Origin: Maribacter ulvicola
GTDB lineage: Bacteria > Bacteroidota > Bacteroidia > Flavobacteriales > Flavobacteriaceae
NCBI RefSeq assembly: GCF_900155985.1
Contig: NZ_FTMA01000003.1
Coordinates: 186,001-250,000 of the forward strand
Reading direction: 5' to 3'
Length of the DNA stretch: 64,000 bases
The notes under the pieces are model-generated. The model was not told the DNA's origin, searched no databases, and worked only from the letters and a program-made list of their open reading frames with translations. This document shows positions 26,109 through 35,765 of this stretch, piece after piece; position 1 is the first letter of the stretch, and every line of letters begins with the position of its first letter. A program made the position numbers and the translations under genes.

Positions 26109-26900
26109 TTATAAATCCTCTGCAGCCGCAATCATTTCTGCGATATCCATTACTGCAACATCATCTTCCTTTTCTTTATTCTTTACCCCATCGGTCATCA
26201 TAGTATTACAAAATGGGCAGCCGGCCGCTATAATTTCCGGTTTGGTTTCTAAGGCCTGTTCTGTACGCTCTATGTTTACATCTTTATCCCCCTTTTCAGG
26301 TTCCTTAAACATTTGTGCACCACCCGCACCACAACAAAGCCCTCTTTGTTTACAGCTTTTCATTTCAACAAGTTCTGCATCTAATTTTCTAATTAAATCC
26401 CTTGGGGCTTCATATACACCGTTTGCCCTACCCAAATAACAGGGATCATGAAAGGTAATACGCTTCCCCTTAAAAGTGCCGCCCTCCATGGAAATTCTTC
26501 CTTCAGATAGCAAATCTTTTAAAAACTGAGTATGGTGCACCACCTCGTAGTTACCTCCTAAACCAGGATATTCGTTTTTAATGGTATTAAAGCAATGAGG
26601 GCAAGCAGTTACTATTTTCTTTATTTCATAAGCATTGAGCACCTCTATATTGGTTACGGCCTGCATTTGAAACAAAAACTCGTTACCAGCACGTTTTGCA
26701 GGGTCACCGGTACAACTTTCTTCTGTACCAAGTACGGCAAAAGAGACCTTAGCTTTATTTAAAATCTTAACAAAAGCCTTCGTTATTTTTTTTGCCCTAT
26801 CATCAAAACTACCGGCACAACCTACCCAAAATAAAACTTCAGGCACAGTCCCTGACGCATAAAATTCTGCCATTGTAGGCACTTTTAATTCACTTGCCAT
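26109..26900 (-). CDS. (Fe-S)-binding protein with two CCG domains (HdrB/GlpC/LutA-like)
   Basis: 263 aa, cytoplasmic. Two cysteine-rich CCG modules are seen: FWVGCAGSFDDRAKK ... EESCTGDPAKR, and HDPCYLGR ... GLCCGAGGAQMF. Such proteins form the soluble partner of membrane electron-transfer pairs related to heterodisulphide reductase, GlpC and LutA. It follows the membrane Fe-S protein gene by 8 bases, so the two most likely make one complex that moves electrons between the quinone pool and an unknown redox partner. The neighbouring bacillithiol gene raises the idea of a disulphide substrate, but nothing in the sequence proves it. Confidence 0.9.
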   Translation of the reverse strand: MASELKVPTMAEFYASGTVPEVLFWVGCAGSFDDRAKKITKAFVKILNKAKVSFAVLGTEESCTGDPAKRAGNEFLFQMQAVTNIEVLNAYEIKKIVTACPHCFNTIKNEYPGLGGNYEVVHHTQFLKDLLSEGRISMEGGTFKGKRITFHDPCYLGRANGVYEAPRDLIRKLDAELVEMKSCKQRGLCCGAGGAQMFKEPEKGDKDVNIERTEQALETKPEIIAAGCPFCNTMMTDGVKNKEKEDDVAVMDIAEMIAAAEDL

Positions 26901-26908
26901 ATCTATCT

Positions 26909-28234
26909 TTAAGATTCTTTACTCCAATTTAAACGGTCCATTTGGTTAAATGGCCACGGTGCTCCATTATTTTCAATATTACCCATCATGTTATTCAAAT
27001 CTGTAGGAGCTGCAGACTGTTCCATTACCAAATATTGTCTCATATCCATAATAATGGAAAGAGGATCAATACTAATTGGGCAAGCCTCAACACAAGCATT
27101 ACAGGAAGTACACGCCCATAATTCTTCTGGAGTAATATAATCGTTTAATAATTGCTTACCATCCTCTTTAAACTCACCATTATTAGCATCTATATTCTTA
27201 CCCACTTCTTCTAAACGGTCACGAGTATCCATCATAATCTTACGAGGCGATAATTTTTTTCCGGTCTGATTTGCAGGGCATTCGCTCGTACACCGTCCAC
27301 ATTCTGTACACGTATAAGCATTTAGTAATTGTACCCAACTTAGATCTTGCACGTCTGATGCACCAAACTTATCCGGAACGGTAGCATCTTCCGCAGGTTC
27401 CGCATAAGGATCGGCATCTGGATCCATCATCATTTTAACTTCATCAGTAACTGATTGCAAATTTTTAAACTGCCCTTTTGGTGTCAACTTGCCATAATAA
27501 GTATTTGGGAATGCCAATAAAATATGCAGATGTTTTGAGTAGTAAAGGTAATTAAGGAAAAACAAAATTCCAGCAATATGCAACCACCAAGCTGATCTTT
27601 CCAATAGCACTAAACTAGCAATGGACATACCCTCAAGCATAGGAGCGAACATACTACTAATAGGAAATGCACCTGCTGCAGCGTAGTGATCTGCACCTAG
27701 TTGTTGCAACTGATAATCTGCACCGTTCATTGTTAAGAAAAGTACCATCAATACAAGTTCTATATAAAGAATCATGTTACCATCATTCTTTGGCCAACCT
27801 TTCATTTCCGGTTTAAAAAATCGTTTTAATTTAATTACGTTTCTTCTAGCCCAAAATATAACCACTGCAACGATAACCAATAACGCAAGCACTTCAAAAG
27901 AGCCTATTAAGAAATCATATACAGGTCCTAATACGGCAAACATTCTATGCGTACCAAATATACCATCTAAAATAATTTCCAGAACCTCAATATTGATGAT
28001 CACAAAACCAACATACACAATAATATGCAAAGCTCCTGCAATGGGACGAACCACCATTTTGGACTGCCCTAGGGCAATCATTGCCATGTTTTTCCAACGT
28101 TGTGTTTTATTGTCTATTAACGAAGCCTCTTTGCCTAAGAAAATATTTCTTTTCAACCTTGAAACATTTTTTACAAAAAAACCAATACCTACAAAAAGCA
28201 GGATTATAAAAATAACATTGGGTAGATATTGCAT
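26909..28234 (-). CDS. Membrane (Fe-S)-binding protein with two 4Fe-4S clusters
   Basis: 441 aa. The N-terminal half has about five or six membrane helices (for example NVIFIILLFVGIGFFV, and a stretch near 75-95), resembling the nitrate-reductase gamma/HdrE cytochrome b type. The C-terminal half has two ferredoxin-like motifs, CTECGRCTSECP and CTSCNACVEACP, for two 4Fe-4S clusters. It would take electrons from menaquinol or give them to it, with the CCG protein downstream as partner. His residues in the helices (for example GALHIIVYVG) are candidate haem b ligands. It lies 15 bases after the MCE gene. Confidence 0.88.
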   Translation of the reverse strand: MQYLPNVIFIILLFVGIGFFVKNVSRLKRNIFLGKEASLIDNKTQRWKNMAMIALGQSKMVVRPIAGALHIIVYVGFVIINIEVLEIILDGIFGTHRMFAVLGPVYDFLIGSFEVLALLVIVAVVIFWARRNVIKLKRFFKPEMKGWPKNDGNMILYIELVLMVLFLTMNGADYQLQQLGADHYAAAGAFPISSMFAPMLEGMSIASLVLLERSAWWLHIAGILFFLNYLYYSKHLHILLAFPNTYYGKLTPKGQFKNLQSVTDEVKMMMDPDADPYAEPAEDATVPDKFGASDVQDLSWVQLLNAYTCTECGRCTSECPANQTGKKLSPRKIMMDTRDRLEEVGKNIDANNGEFKEDGKQLLNDYITPEELWACTSCNACVEACPISIDPLSIIMDMRQYLVMEQSAAPTDLNNMMGNIENNGAPWPFNQMDRLNWSKES

Positions 28235-28249
28235 ATATATAAATCTTCT

Positions 28250-29215
28250 TTACTTATCCATAACATTATTTGCCGGATCATTTTCCGGTAGTTCGTACTC
28301 TTTCTGCTTTTTACCAAAAACAGATACATTAACATACCTTTTAGGGTTTAAACGAAAATCTTGCAATAGCAAATCTAACTCACGTGACGCACTAGTTAAA
28401 TTTCCGTACAACTCCTTATCGTTCATTAGTAGTCCCAATGACCCATCTCCATTTTCAATTTTTTGTGTTACGTTATCCAAACTAGCCATGGTAGATTCTA
28501 AACTAGCTAAAGTTCTACCTAGTCCGGCAGAATTTAAGGAATCTGAAAGTTTTGCAAAATTAGCAGTTAGCTGTTCAAAATTATCAAAAGAACTATTCAA
28601 CTTGCCTTTATTGGTATCCAGAACAGAATTTAATTGAGTTGCACTACCATTAAGACTGGTTATCAAAGCATTTAGCCCCCCAATCACTTCTTTCAAGTCT
28701 TTTTTCGTTTTTTCGTCCAAAACAGAATTCACATTCACTAAAACGGAGTCTGCTCCAGATATGGCAGACTCAACTTTACGCACTAGCGGAGTTAGTTTTT
28801 GCTGTGCCAAATCTGTTATACCCGGTCTGGTTTCTGTAGGCAATGTGTCGCCAGATTGTGCCAGGGCCTCATCAAATATCGGTTTAATTTGTAGCCCTTT
28901 ACCGCCAATTATACCTGTATCGTACAACTCAACGGTACTATTCTTAGAAAATTTAAATTCATTGCCAACGGTAAACGTCACCAATAAATTTCCTTTCTCA
29001 TCTAAGAATCTGATATCATTGACCTTACCAACACTAAATCCGTTTATAGAAACATTGGTGCCTGACTGCAATCCGCCTACATTAGGGTATACAGCGAAAA
29101 ATGTTTTACTATTATCAAAAATGGGAGTTGACTTCAAATAACTAAACCCCATGATGAACAGCAATATGCCACCAATAACGATAATTCCTGTTTTTAATTC
29201 TCTAGATAGTTTCAA
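28250..29215 (-). CDS. MlaD/MCE-family protein
   Basis: 321 aa. One N-terminal membrane helix (TGIIVIGGILLFIMGFSYL) anchors a periplasmic MCE domain (about residues 36-115; NVGGLQSGTNVSINGFSVGKVNDI). The remainder is a helical/coiled-coil tail with repeated Asn/Ser/Leu-rich segments. MCE proteins form hexameric rings that shuttle phospholipids between the two membranes. No Mla ATPase or permease gene lies nearby, as is usual in Flavobacteriaceae, where this gene sits with the amidase. It lies 47 bases after the amidase gene. Confidence 0.9.
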   Translation of the reverse strand: MKLSRELKTGIIVIGGILLFIMGFSYLKSTPIFDNSKTFFAVYPNVGGLQSGTNVSINGFSVGKVNDIRFLDEKGNLLVTFTVGNEFKFSKNSTVELYDTGIIGGKGLQIKPIFDEALAQSGDTLPTETRPGITDLAQQKLTPLVRKVESAISGADSVLVNVNSVLDEKTKKDLKEVIGGLNALITSLNGSATQLNSVLDTNKGKLNSSFDNFEQLTANFAKLSDSLNSAGLGRTLASLESTMASLDNVTQKIENGDGSLGLLMNDKELYGNLTSASRELDLLLQDFRLNPKRYVNVSVFGKKQKEYELPENDPANNVMDK

Positions 29216-29262
29216 GCAATTAAGTTTTTATTATACTCAAAATTATGAATAATATTTACACT

Positions 29263-30531
29263 TTAAGGGTTAAATTGAGAAACCTCATCAATTGCTTCTT
29301 GAATTGGAATCCTTTCCCCTAGTTTATAGGCCACAATATAAGCATTGGTATAGCCTTTTTCTTTAGCCTGGCCTTGCATCATTTTTGCCTCTCTAAAAGA
29401 CCTTGTTTCTCCGTACATATACCTATATAGATTTTTAAAAGGTTCTTGAGAAAGACTGGAAAGCCCCTTAAAGTTACTAGAACTAAGACTTATATTCTTA
29501 CTACTTGCCATTAACTGTATTTTAAATACAATAGATTTTGCTACTTCATTTGCATTAATTGCTTCTTTAGCCTTGGCAACTGGCGTATCTAACTTCTTTT
29601 TTGTCGGTAAGCCTTTAGATGATTCCATTGTTTCTTTTGGTTTCCCTGCCCTCTCAACAACTTTCGTTTTTTCTTGAGACTTTTCTAAAGCTTCTTCTTT
29701 AATTGGTGGTGCCGTAGGTTTTGTCGTTTTAGTCTGCACACTTTGTACAGTAGGCTGAACACCTTCTTTGTAGCGTAATATTGCTTTTGCAATAGCATTG
29801 CCCATGTCACTCTGACCTTTTTTAGAATTTAAATAAGCGCCTTCATCTTTATTCGTTAAAAATCCGGTTTCTACCAATACACTTGGCATAAAGGTTTGGT
29901 GCAATACAATAAAACCTGCTTGCTTCACTTTTCTATCTGTTCTTTTAAGCTTATTAGAAAAATTATCTTGGATCATTGTTGCCAAAGCAACACTTTGATC
30001 TAAGAACTCTTCTTGCATAATGGTTAGCCCAATAACAGATTCTGGGGAGTTAATATCATAATCGGCATATCTATTTTCATAGTTATCCTCTAAATAAATT
30101 ACCGAGTTTTCTTTCTTTGCTATTTCAAAGTTTTGTTTGTTGGCATGGAGCCCTAACACAAAGGTTCCCGCACCATGCGCATTTGAAGTATGAGAATCGC
30201 AATGCACCGAAACGAACAAATCGGCATTTGCTTTATTTGCTACCTCACCTCTAACATATAAATCAATAAATGTATCGTCTTTTCGTGTGTAAATGACTTT
30301 AATATCTTTGTTCTTTGAAAGAATTTCACCAACTTTCAAGACAATATTCAAGGCTATTTTTTTCTCTAAATACCCATTACCCAAGTTACCTGGATCATGC
30401 CCGCCATGCCCAGCATCAAGCACCACAACAAAGGGGTCATCTGATTTCATGTCTTTATCAGCTGCCCCAAAAGACAGCAGTAATAACGTGGTAATTAAAC
30501 CTAAAAAAATACTCAATAATTTTATTTTCAT
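29263..30531 (-). CDS. N-acetylmuramoyl-L-alanine amidase (Amidase_3) with SPOR-like tail
   Basis: 422 aa with a signal peptide (MKIKLLSIFLGLITTLLLLSFG). Residues about 33-255 form the zinc amidase: VVVLDAGHGGHDPG (first His), EKKIALNI (Glu) and VSVHCDSH (second His), with LVETGFLTN holding the catalytic Glu. It cuts the amide bond between MurNAc and the stem peptide. A Lys/Pro/Thr-rich linker follows (about 260-335), then an SPOR-like end (VFKIQLMASS ... EAKMMQGQAKEKGYTNAYIVAY), which would bring it to bare glycan at division sites. It is the first gene of the minus-strand envelope block, divergent from the LptD-like gene. Confidence 0.93.
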   Translation of the reverse strand: MKIKLLSIFLGLITTLLLLSFGAADKDMKSDDPFVVVLDAGHGGHDPGNLGNGYLEKKIALNIVLKVGEILSKNKDIKVIYTRKDDTFIDLYVRGEVANKANADLFVSVHCDSHTSNAHGAGTFVLGLHANKQNFEIAKKENSVIYLEDNYENRYADYDINSPESVIGLTIMQEEFLDQSVALATMIQDNFSNKLKRTDRKVKQAGFIVLHQTFMPSVLVETGFLTNKDEGAYLNSKKGQSDMGNAIAKAILRYKEGVQPTVQSVQTKTTKPTAPPIKEEALEKSQEKTKVVERAGKPKETMESSKGLPTKKKLDTPVAKAKEAINANEVAKSIVFKIQLMASSKNISLSSSNFKGLSSLSQEPFKNLYRYMYGETRSFREAKMMQGQAKEKGYTNAYIVAYKLGERIPIQEAIDEVSQFNP

Positions 30532-30608
30532 ATTGTGTTAACGATTATATCGCCATTATAATGGTTAAATTTATTGTAAGACCCTACATAGGGATTAAAA
30601 AATATATG

Positions 30609-30616
30609 TAATTTTG
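30609..30616 (+). promoter_or_regulatory. Candidate -7 box (TAATTTTG) for the LptD-like gene
   Basis: TAATTTTG fits TAnnTTTG and lies 21 bases before the TTG at 30637 and 60 before the TTG at 30676. A TTG at 30574 is too far for a normal -33 box. If real, transcription would begin near 30622. Confidence 0.35.
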
Positions 30617-30675
30617 ACTTCTTAAATAACGGCTCATTGGACCGCCAAACCATTACAAAAATAGGATATATAGCC

Positions 30676-33396
30676 TTGCAATCAAACAAACGATACTTAC
30701 TTTTCCTATTCATGGTTTTTGCCGGTGTTTATTATGCCACTGGTCAGGAAGGTAAAATTACACCTCTTCACATTAAAGCTGACAGCGATTCAATTATTGC
30801 CCCGTTATTTCCTCCAACCGCTCTCAAAGACTCCATAGCTAACGATTCTTTAATTGCCGACTCCCTTAACCAAAAGCCTCCTTTACTATTAGATAAAATA
30901 ACCTACAAGGCAAAAGACTATGTAAAGCTAAGTCAAAAAGAAAATAAAATCTATTTATACAACGAAGCAGAAATCTATTATCAAGATACAGAACTTAAGG
31001 CAGGTGTCATCATAATGGATTACATTAAAAACGAAGTATATGCCGGTAGAATGATAGACTCTTTAGGCAACTATACACAACTACCGTACTTTAAACAGGG
31101 CTCTAACATTGTCATACCAGATTCTATACGTTTTAATTTCGACACTCAAAAAGCTTTGATCTGGAATTCAAGAACTGAACAACAAGCAGCAGCCGGTGCC
31201 CTAGGCAGTGATGCCATGAAGGTTTACGCCGAGATTACCAAAAAAGAAAATGACTCGGTTTACTTTTTAAGCGAAGGAAAACTGACCACATCTACAGACA
31301 CTATAAACCCTGATTACTATATAAGAGTACGGAAAGCAAAATTTGTTCCTAAGAAAAAGGTGATCGCCGGGTTCAGTAACTTATATATTGCAGATGTACC
31401 TACACCTATAGCAATGCCATTTGCTTATTTTCCGCTAACGGTAGGCAGATCAGCAGGTATTTTAATGCCTTCTTTTGGTAATGACCCAAATACAGGGTAC
31501 TTCTTACAAGATATGGGATACTACGTACCATTGGGCGATTATGCCGATGTTACCCTCTCCGGGGATTTTTACACCAACGGAAGTTATGCTTTTAGAACAG
31601 CATCAGTCTATACCAAACGCTACAAATATCGAGGTAATATTAACCTAAGGTTTGAAAATCAAGTTAGAAGCCAAAAAGGGTTTAGCGATTATAGCTTGTC
31701 AAGAAATTACAACATTCAATTTTCTCACTCACAAGACACCAAGGCTAGTCCCAATTCCAGGTTCTCGGCATCTGTAAACTTAGGAAGTAGTGAATATTAT
31801 AGAAATTCATTGCAACAACGAAATTTACCCAATACACAAAACAACACTTTATCATCTTCCATATCCTATTCTAAAACATTCCCCAACTACCCCTCAGTGA
31901 ACATGAGCTTAACGGCTACACACTCACAACTGACCTCTGCTACGGCAACAGCGTCAAATACAGACAATATTACCATGACCTTGCCCACCTTTCAGGCAAG
32001 TGTAGAACGTATATACCCTTTTGTAAAACGCGATGGAATTAAGAAAGGAATTATTGATAACATTAATTTTCAATATAGTGTAAACGCCCAAAACCGACTT
32101 ACCACAAACGATGAGGATTTTTTAACCACTAAAATGTTCGACAATGCCCGTGCAGGCGTTAGCCACACCATACCTATTGCTACAAACTTTAAAGTGGCCA
32201 AGTTTTTTAGTGTCAGTGTTGGCGGTAATTACGAGGATGTTTGGGCTTTGGAAACCTACAATCAACGCTTTGACACAGATACAGGGAAAGTAGTTAGAGA
32301 TACCATAAGTGGATTTGATCGCTACAACACCTATAATTTTAGCGCCAGCGTAGGTACCACCCTTTACGGAACTTTTGATTTTGGCGAGGACAAAAAGATA
32401 CAAGCCATTAGACATACCATGAGACCCTCTTTAAGCTATGGTTATGCTCCTTCTTTTGAACAATTTTATGATGAATATCTTAACGAGAACGGAGTTGAAG
32501 TACAATACAGTCGTTTTCAAGGCACATTGAACGGTGCACCCTCTTTAGGCAAATCTAATAGTCTAAGCTTTTCACTAGCCAACACATTAGAAGCAAAAGT
32601 TAGAGATAAGGATTCTACAAAAATTGAACCTAAGAAAATTTCACTTTTAAGCAATTTTAATATTTCTACAGGATATAATTTTGAATCTGACTCCCTTAAA
32701 CTGAACCCGGTCAGTGTTAATGGCGGTACAAATATTCTTGACAATAAAATGTCCATTAACTTTTCTGCAGGTTTAGACCCTTATGCCATTGACAATAATG
32801 GTAGAAGAATAGATACTTGGAACATAGATAATGGCGGTAGCCTATTTAGACTTACCCGAGCAAATGCCAATGTCTCATACTCCATAAGTAGCGAAATGTT
32901 CGGCAAGAAAAACGATAAGGACAAAGATGATGAAGAAGAGCTTGACCCCTTTGACTATGTTGCTCAAAGTGGCGGTAGAGATGACGACCTATTTGGTAGG
33001 GCAGATGATTTTAATTCAAACCCCGTTAAAAAAGACAATAAGAATGCCGATGTAGACAACCCCATATTCGGCACAAAAATACCTTGGAACTTCAGGCTTG
33101 CCTATTCTGCCAACTACAGTAATACAGCCCGACAGAATGAATTTAGCAGCCACTCCTTAATGTTTTCAGGAGATATAGAACTAGCACCACGATGGTCTGT
33201 TGGAGGATCATCTGGTTATGATTTCAAAAACCAAGGATTTACTTTGACACAACTTCGTTTTCAACGAGATTTAAAGAGCTTTACCATGCGATTTAATTGG
33301 ACCCCGTTCGGCACCTACAAAAGATGGTACTTCTTTATAGGTATAGATTCATCTATACTTAAAGATCTTAAATGGGAAAATAGAAGCCGAAACTAA
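30676..33396 (+). CDS. lptD: LptD-like outer-membrane LPS assembly protein
   Basis: About 906 aa. The TTG at 30676 gives MQSNKRYLLFLFMVFAGVYYATGQ, a good signal peptide; a further TTG at 30637 and an ATG at 30712 are the other choices. Residues about 60-270 match the periplasmic OstA/LptA-like part (KENKIYLYNEAEIYYQDTELKAG); the remainder is a large outer-membrane beta-barrel (SAGILMPSFGNDPNTGYFLQD is a conserved barrel-entry segment). It would insert LPS into the outer leaflet. An acidic, disordered stretch of KDKDDEEELD type lies near residue 755. The gene is divergent from the amidase gene and followed after 19 bases by ridA, the usual order in Flavobacteriaceae. Confidence 0.85.
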   Translation: MQSNKRYLLFLFMVFAGVYYATGQEGKITPLHIKADSDSIIAPLFPPTALKDSIANDSLIADSLNQKPPLLLDKITYKAKDYVKLSQKENKIYLYNEAEIYYQDTELKAGVIIMDYIKNEVYAGRMIDSLGNYTQLPYFKQGSNIVIPDSIRFNFDTQKALIWNSRTEQQAAAGALGSDAMKVYAEITKKENDSVYFLSEGKLTTSTDTINPDYYIRVRKAKFVPKKKVIAGFSNLYIADVPTPIAMPFAYFPLTVGRSAGILMPSFGNDPNTGYFLQDMGYYVPLGDYADVTLSGDFYTNGSYAFRTASVYTKRYKYRGNINLRFENQVRSQKGFSDYSLSRNYNIQFSHSQDTKASPNSRFSASVNLGSSEYYRNSLQQRNLPNTQNNTLSSSISYSKTFPNYPSVNMSLTATHSQLTSATATASNTDNITMTLPTFQASVERIYPFVKRDGIKKGIIDNINFQYSVNAQNRLTTNDEDFLTTKMFDNARAGVSHTIPIATNFKVAKFFSVSVGGNYEDVWALETYNQRFDTDTGKVVRDTISGFDRYNTYNFSASVGTTLYGTFDFGEDKKIQAIRHTMRPSLSYGYAPSFEQFYDEYLNENGVEVQYSRFQGTLNGAPSLGKSNSLSFSLANTLEAKVRDKDSTKIEPKKISLLSNFNISTGYNFESDSLKLNPVSVNGGTNILDNKMSINFSAGLDPYAIDNNGRRIDTWNIDNGGSLFRLTRANANVSYSISSEMFGKKNDKDKDDEEELDPFDYVAQSGGRDDDLFGRADDFNSNPVKKDNKNADVDNPIFGTKIPWNFRLAYSANYSNTARQNEFSSHSLMFSGDIELAPRWSVGGSSGYDFKNQGFTLTQLRFQRDLKSFTMRFNWTPFGTYKRWYFFIGIDSSILKDLKWENRSRN

Positions 33397-33415
33397 AACC
33401 TAAAATAAAGCTTAC

Positions 33416-33796
33416 ATGAAAAAAATAATAAACACTTCAAATGCCCCAGCACCCATAGGGCCATACAACCAAGCAATATTAAGCAAAGATACTTTATATA
33501 TTTCTGGTCAAATTCCACTAAATCCAACATCCGGAGAATTGATTTCTGGAGATATAAAATTAGAAACTAAACAATCTATGGAAAATTTAAAGGCCATTTT
33601 AACCGAAGCTGAAATGACCTTTGAAAATGTTGTTAAATCCTCAATTTTTCTGAGTGACATGAATAAATTCACAGAAGTTAACGAGGTATATGCTTCTTAT
33701 TTTAATGCAGAGACGGCACCAGCAAGGGAAACCGTAGAAGTTGCCAATTTACCTAAGTTCGTAAATGTTGAAATTTCTATGATTGCCGTAAAATAA
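33416..33796 (+). CDS. ridA: RidA-family reactive imine/enamine deaminase
   Basis: 126 aa, the family length. It hydrolyses reactive 2-aminoacrylate-type imines formed by PLP enzymes. The motifs NAPAPIGPYNQAI and LYISGQIPL near the start and ETAPARETVEVANLP near the end are typical, and the conserved Arg of the ARE motif, which binds the substrate carboxylate, is kept. It lies 19 bases after the LptD-like gene and ends four bases before the convergent kinase gene. Confidence 0.92.
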   Translation: MKKIINTSNAPAPIGPYNQAILSKDTLYISGQIPLNPTSGELISGDIKLETKQSMENLKAILTEAEMTFENVVKSSIFLSDMNKFTEVNEVYASYFNAETAPARETVEVANLPKFVNVEISMIAVK

Positions 33797-33800
33797 TTTT

Positions 33801-34652
33801 TTACATATTCGCTTTATGGAATTCTACAAGACCTTCAATTGGCTTTTGTCTAATTACCCCAACAATTAAGTCGTTTCTTAGCAATACGGAAGTCAACTCT
33901 TCTCTTAGATAATACGCCACACTACCTACAAAATTAATAGGCACCTTAGTTGCCAATTCAAACTGCATTACATAATTATTGATAAACTGCTGAAAGCCTT
34001 TATCTATAACCCCTTTAGAATATGGGTGATCTTTGTTCTCGATTAAAAAACGAGCAAATGTCGCCAGATACGTATTAGGGTTTGGCTGCTTGTAAAGGTT
34101 CTCTTTGATAACATCTGCATCTAAATCATGGGAAGCGGCAAATTTATGCGCAAGTTCAGAAGGCATTTTATTAAAATAATAATCACGTATTAATTTACGC
34201 CCAAAAAAGTTTCCACTACCGTCGTCCATAGGAATATAACCCAATGACGTTACTTTTTGAAACAATTGATTACCGTCATAATAACTACAATTAGACCCTG
34301 TGCCTAAGATACAGACAATGCCTTGGTGACCAACCTGTGTTGTAGCGAAAATGGCAGCATAGGTATCTTCTTTCACATCGGCTTTTGCATTAGGAAAGAA
34401 ATTTTTAAAAATAGCTTTTAAAAATATTTTCATTCGATCCGTTCCACAACCTGCTCCATAGAAATATAGATGAGTTACCTTCTCCCTATTTTTAGAAATC
34501 TCGAAATTATTTGCCAAGCGATCTTCAATAACATCTTTCGTTAGCACCTCTGGACTTAGCCCTAACGTCTGTGTTAAAAAAAGCTGTTCTCCATTTTCAT
34601 CTAAAGCAATCCAATCAGACTTGGTTGCACCACTATCTACTATTAAAATCAT
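33801..34652 (-). CDS. BadF/BadG-type ATPase, probable N-acetylglucosamine kinase-like sugar kinase
   Basis: 283 aa of the ASKHA fold. ILIVDSGATKSDWIAL is the first phosphate loop, CILGTGSNCSYYDG the second, and GYIPMDDGSGNFFGRKLI the conserved segment of N-acetylhexosamine kinases. Bacterial relatives phosphorylate GlcNAc or related amino sugars, which would fit wall recycling by the GH3 and amidase enzymes of this window. This link is inference. It lies 87 bases after gap, with a terminator-like hairpin between. Confidence 0.8.
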   Translation of the reverse strand: MILIVDSGATKSDWIALDENGEQLFLTQTLGLSPEVLTKDVIEDRLANNFEISKNREKVTHLYFYGAGCGTDRMKIFLKAIFKNFFPNAKADVKEDTYAAIFATTQVGHQGIVCILGTGSNCSYYDGNQLFQKVTSLGYIPMDDGSGNFFGRKLIRDYYFNKMPSELAHKFAASHDLDADVIKENLYKQPNPNTYLATFARFLIENKDHPYSKGVIDKGFQQFINNYVMQFELATKVPINFVGSVAYYLREELTSVLLRNDLIVGVIRQKPIEGLVEFHKANM

Positions 34653-34675
34653 ATACCGATTGTCTTTAAAAAATA

Positions 34676-34713
34676 ATCCTGAAAATAAGGAAAAACCGCC
34701 TCACTTTCAGGAT
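34676..34713 (-). terminator. Terminator-like hairpin between gap and the BadF-type kinase gene
   Basis: ATCCTGAAA (34676-34684) pairs with TTTCAGGAT (34705-34713), followed on the minus strand by a T-rich run. It lies between the gap stop (34740) and the next start (34652), so it may end most pfkA-gap transcripts, with partial read-through. Confidence 0.55.
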
Positions 34714-34739
34714 ATATTTTTATTATACTAAAATGAAGT

Positions 34740-35759
<1,020 letters not shown>

Positions 35760-35765
35760 TTAATA

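Noticed and set aside
27774-28637. Plus-strand open frame of 287 codons
   Set aside because: Antisense to the membrane Fe-S and MCE genes, both of which are clearly real; it crosses their boundary and has no recognisable motif.
30553-30564. Perfect palindrome CCATTATAATGG between the amidase and LptD-like genes
   Set aside because: A 12-base palindrome is expected around fifteen times by chance in a window this size; no second copy or promoter overlap supports an operator.
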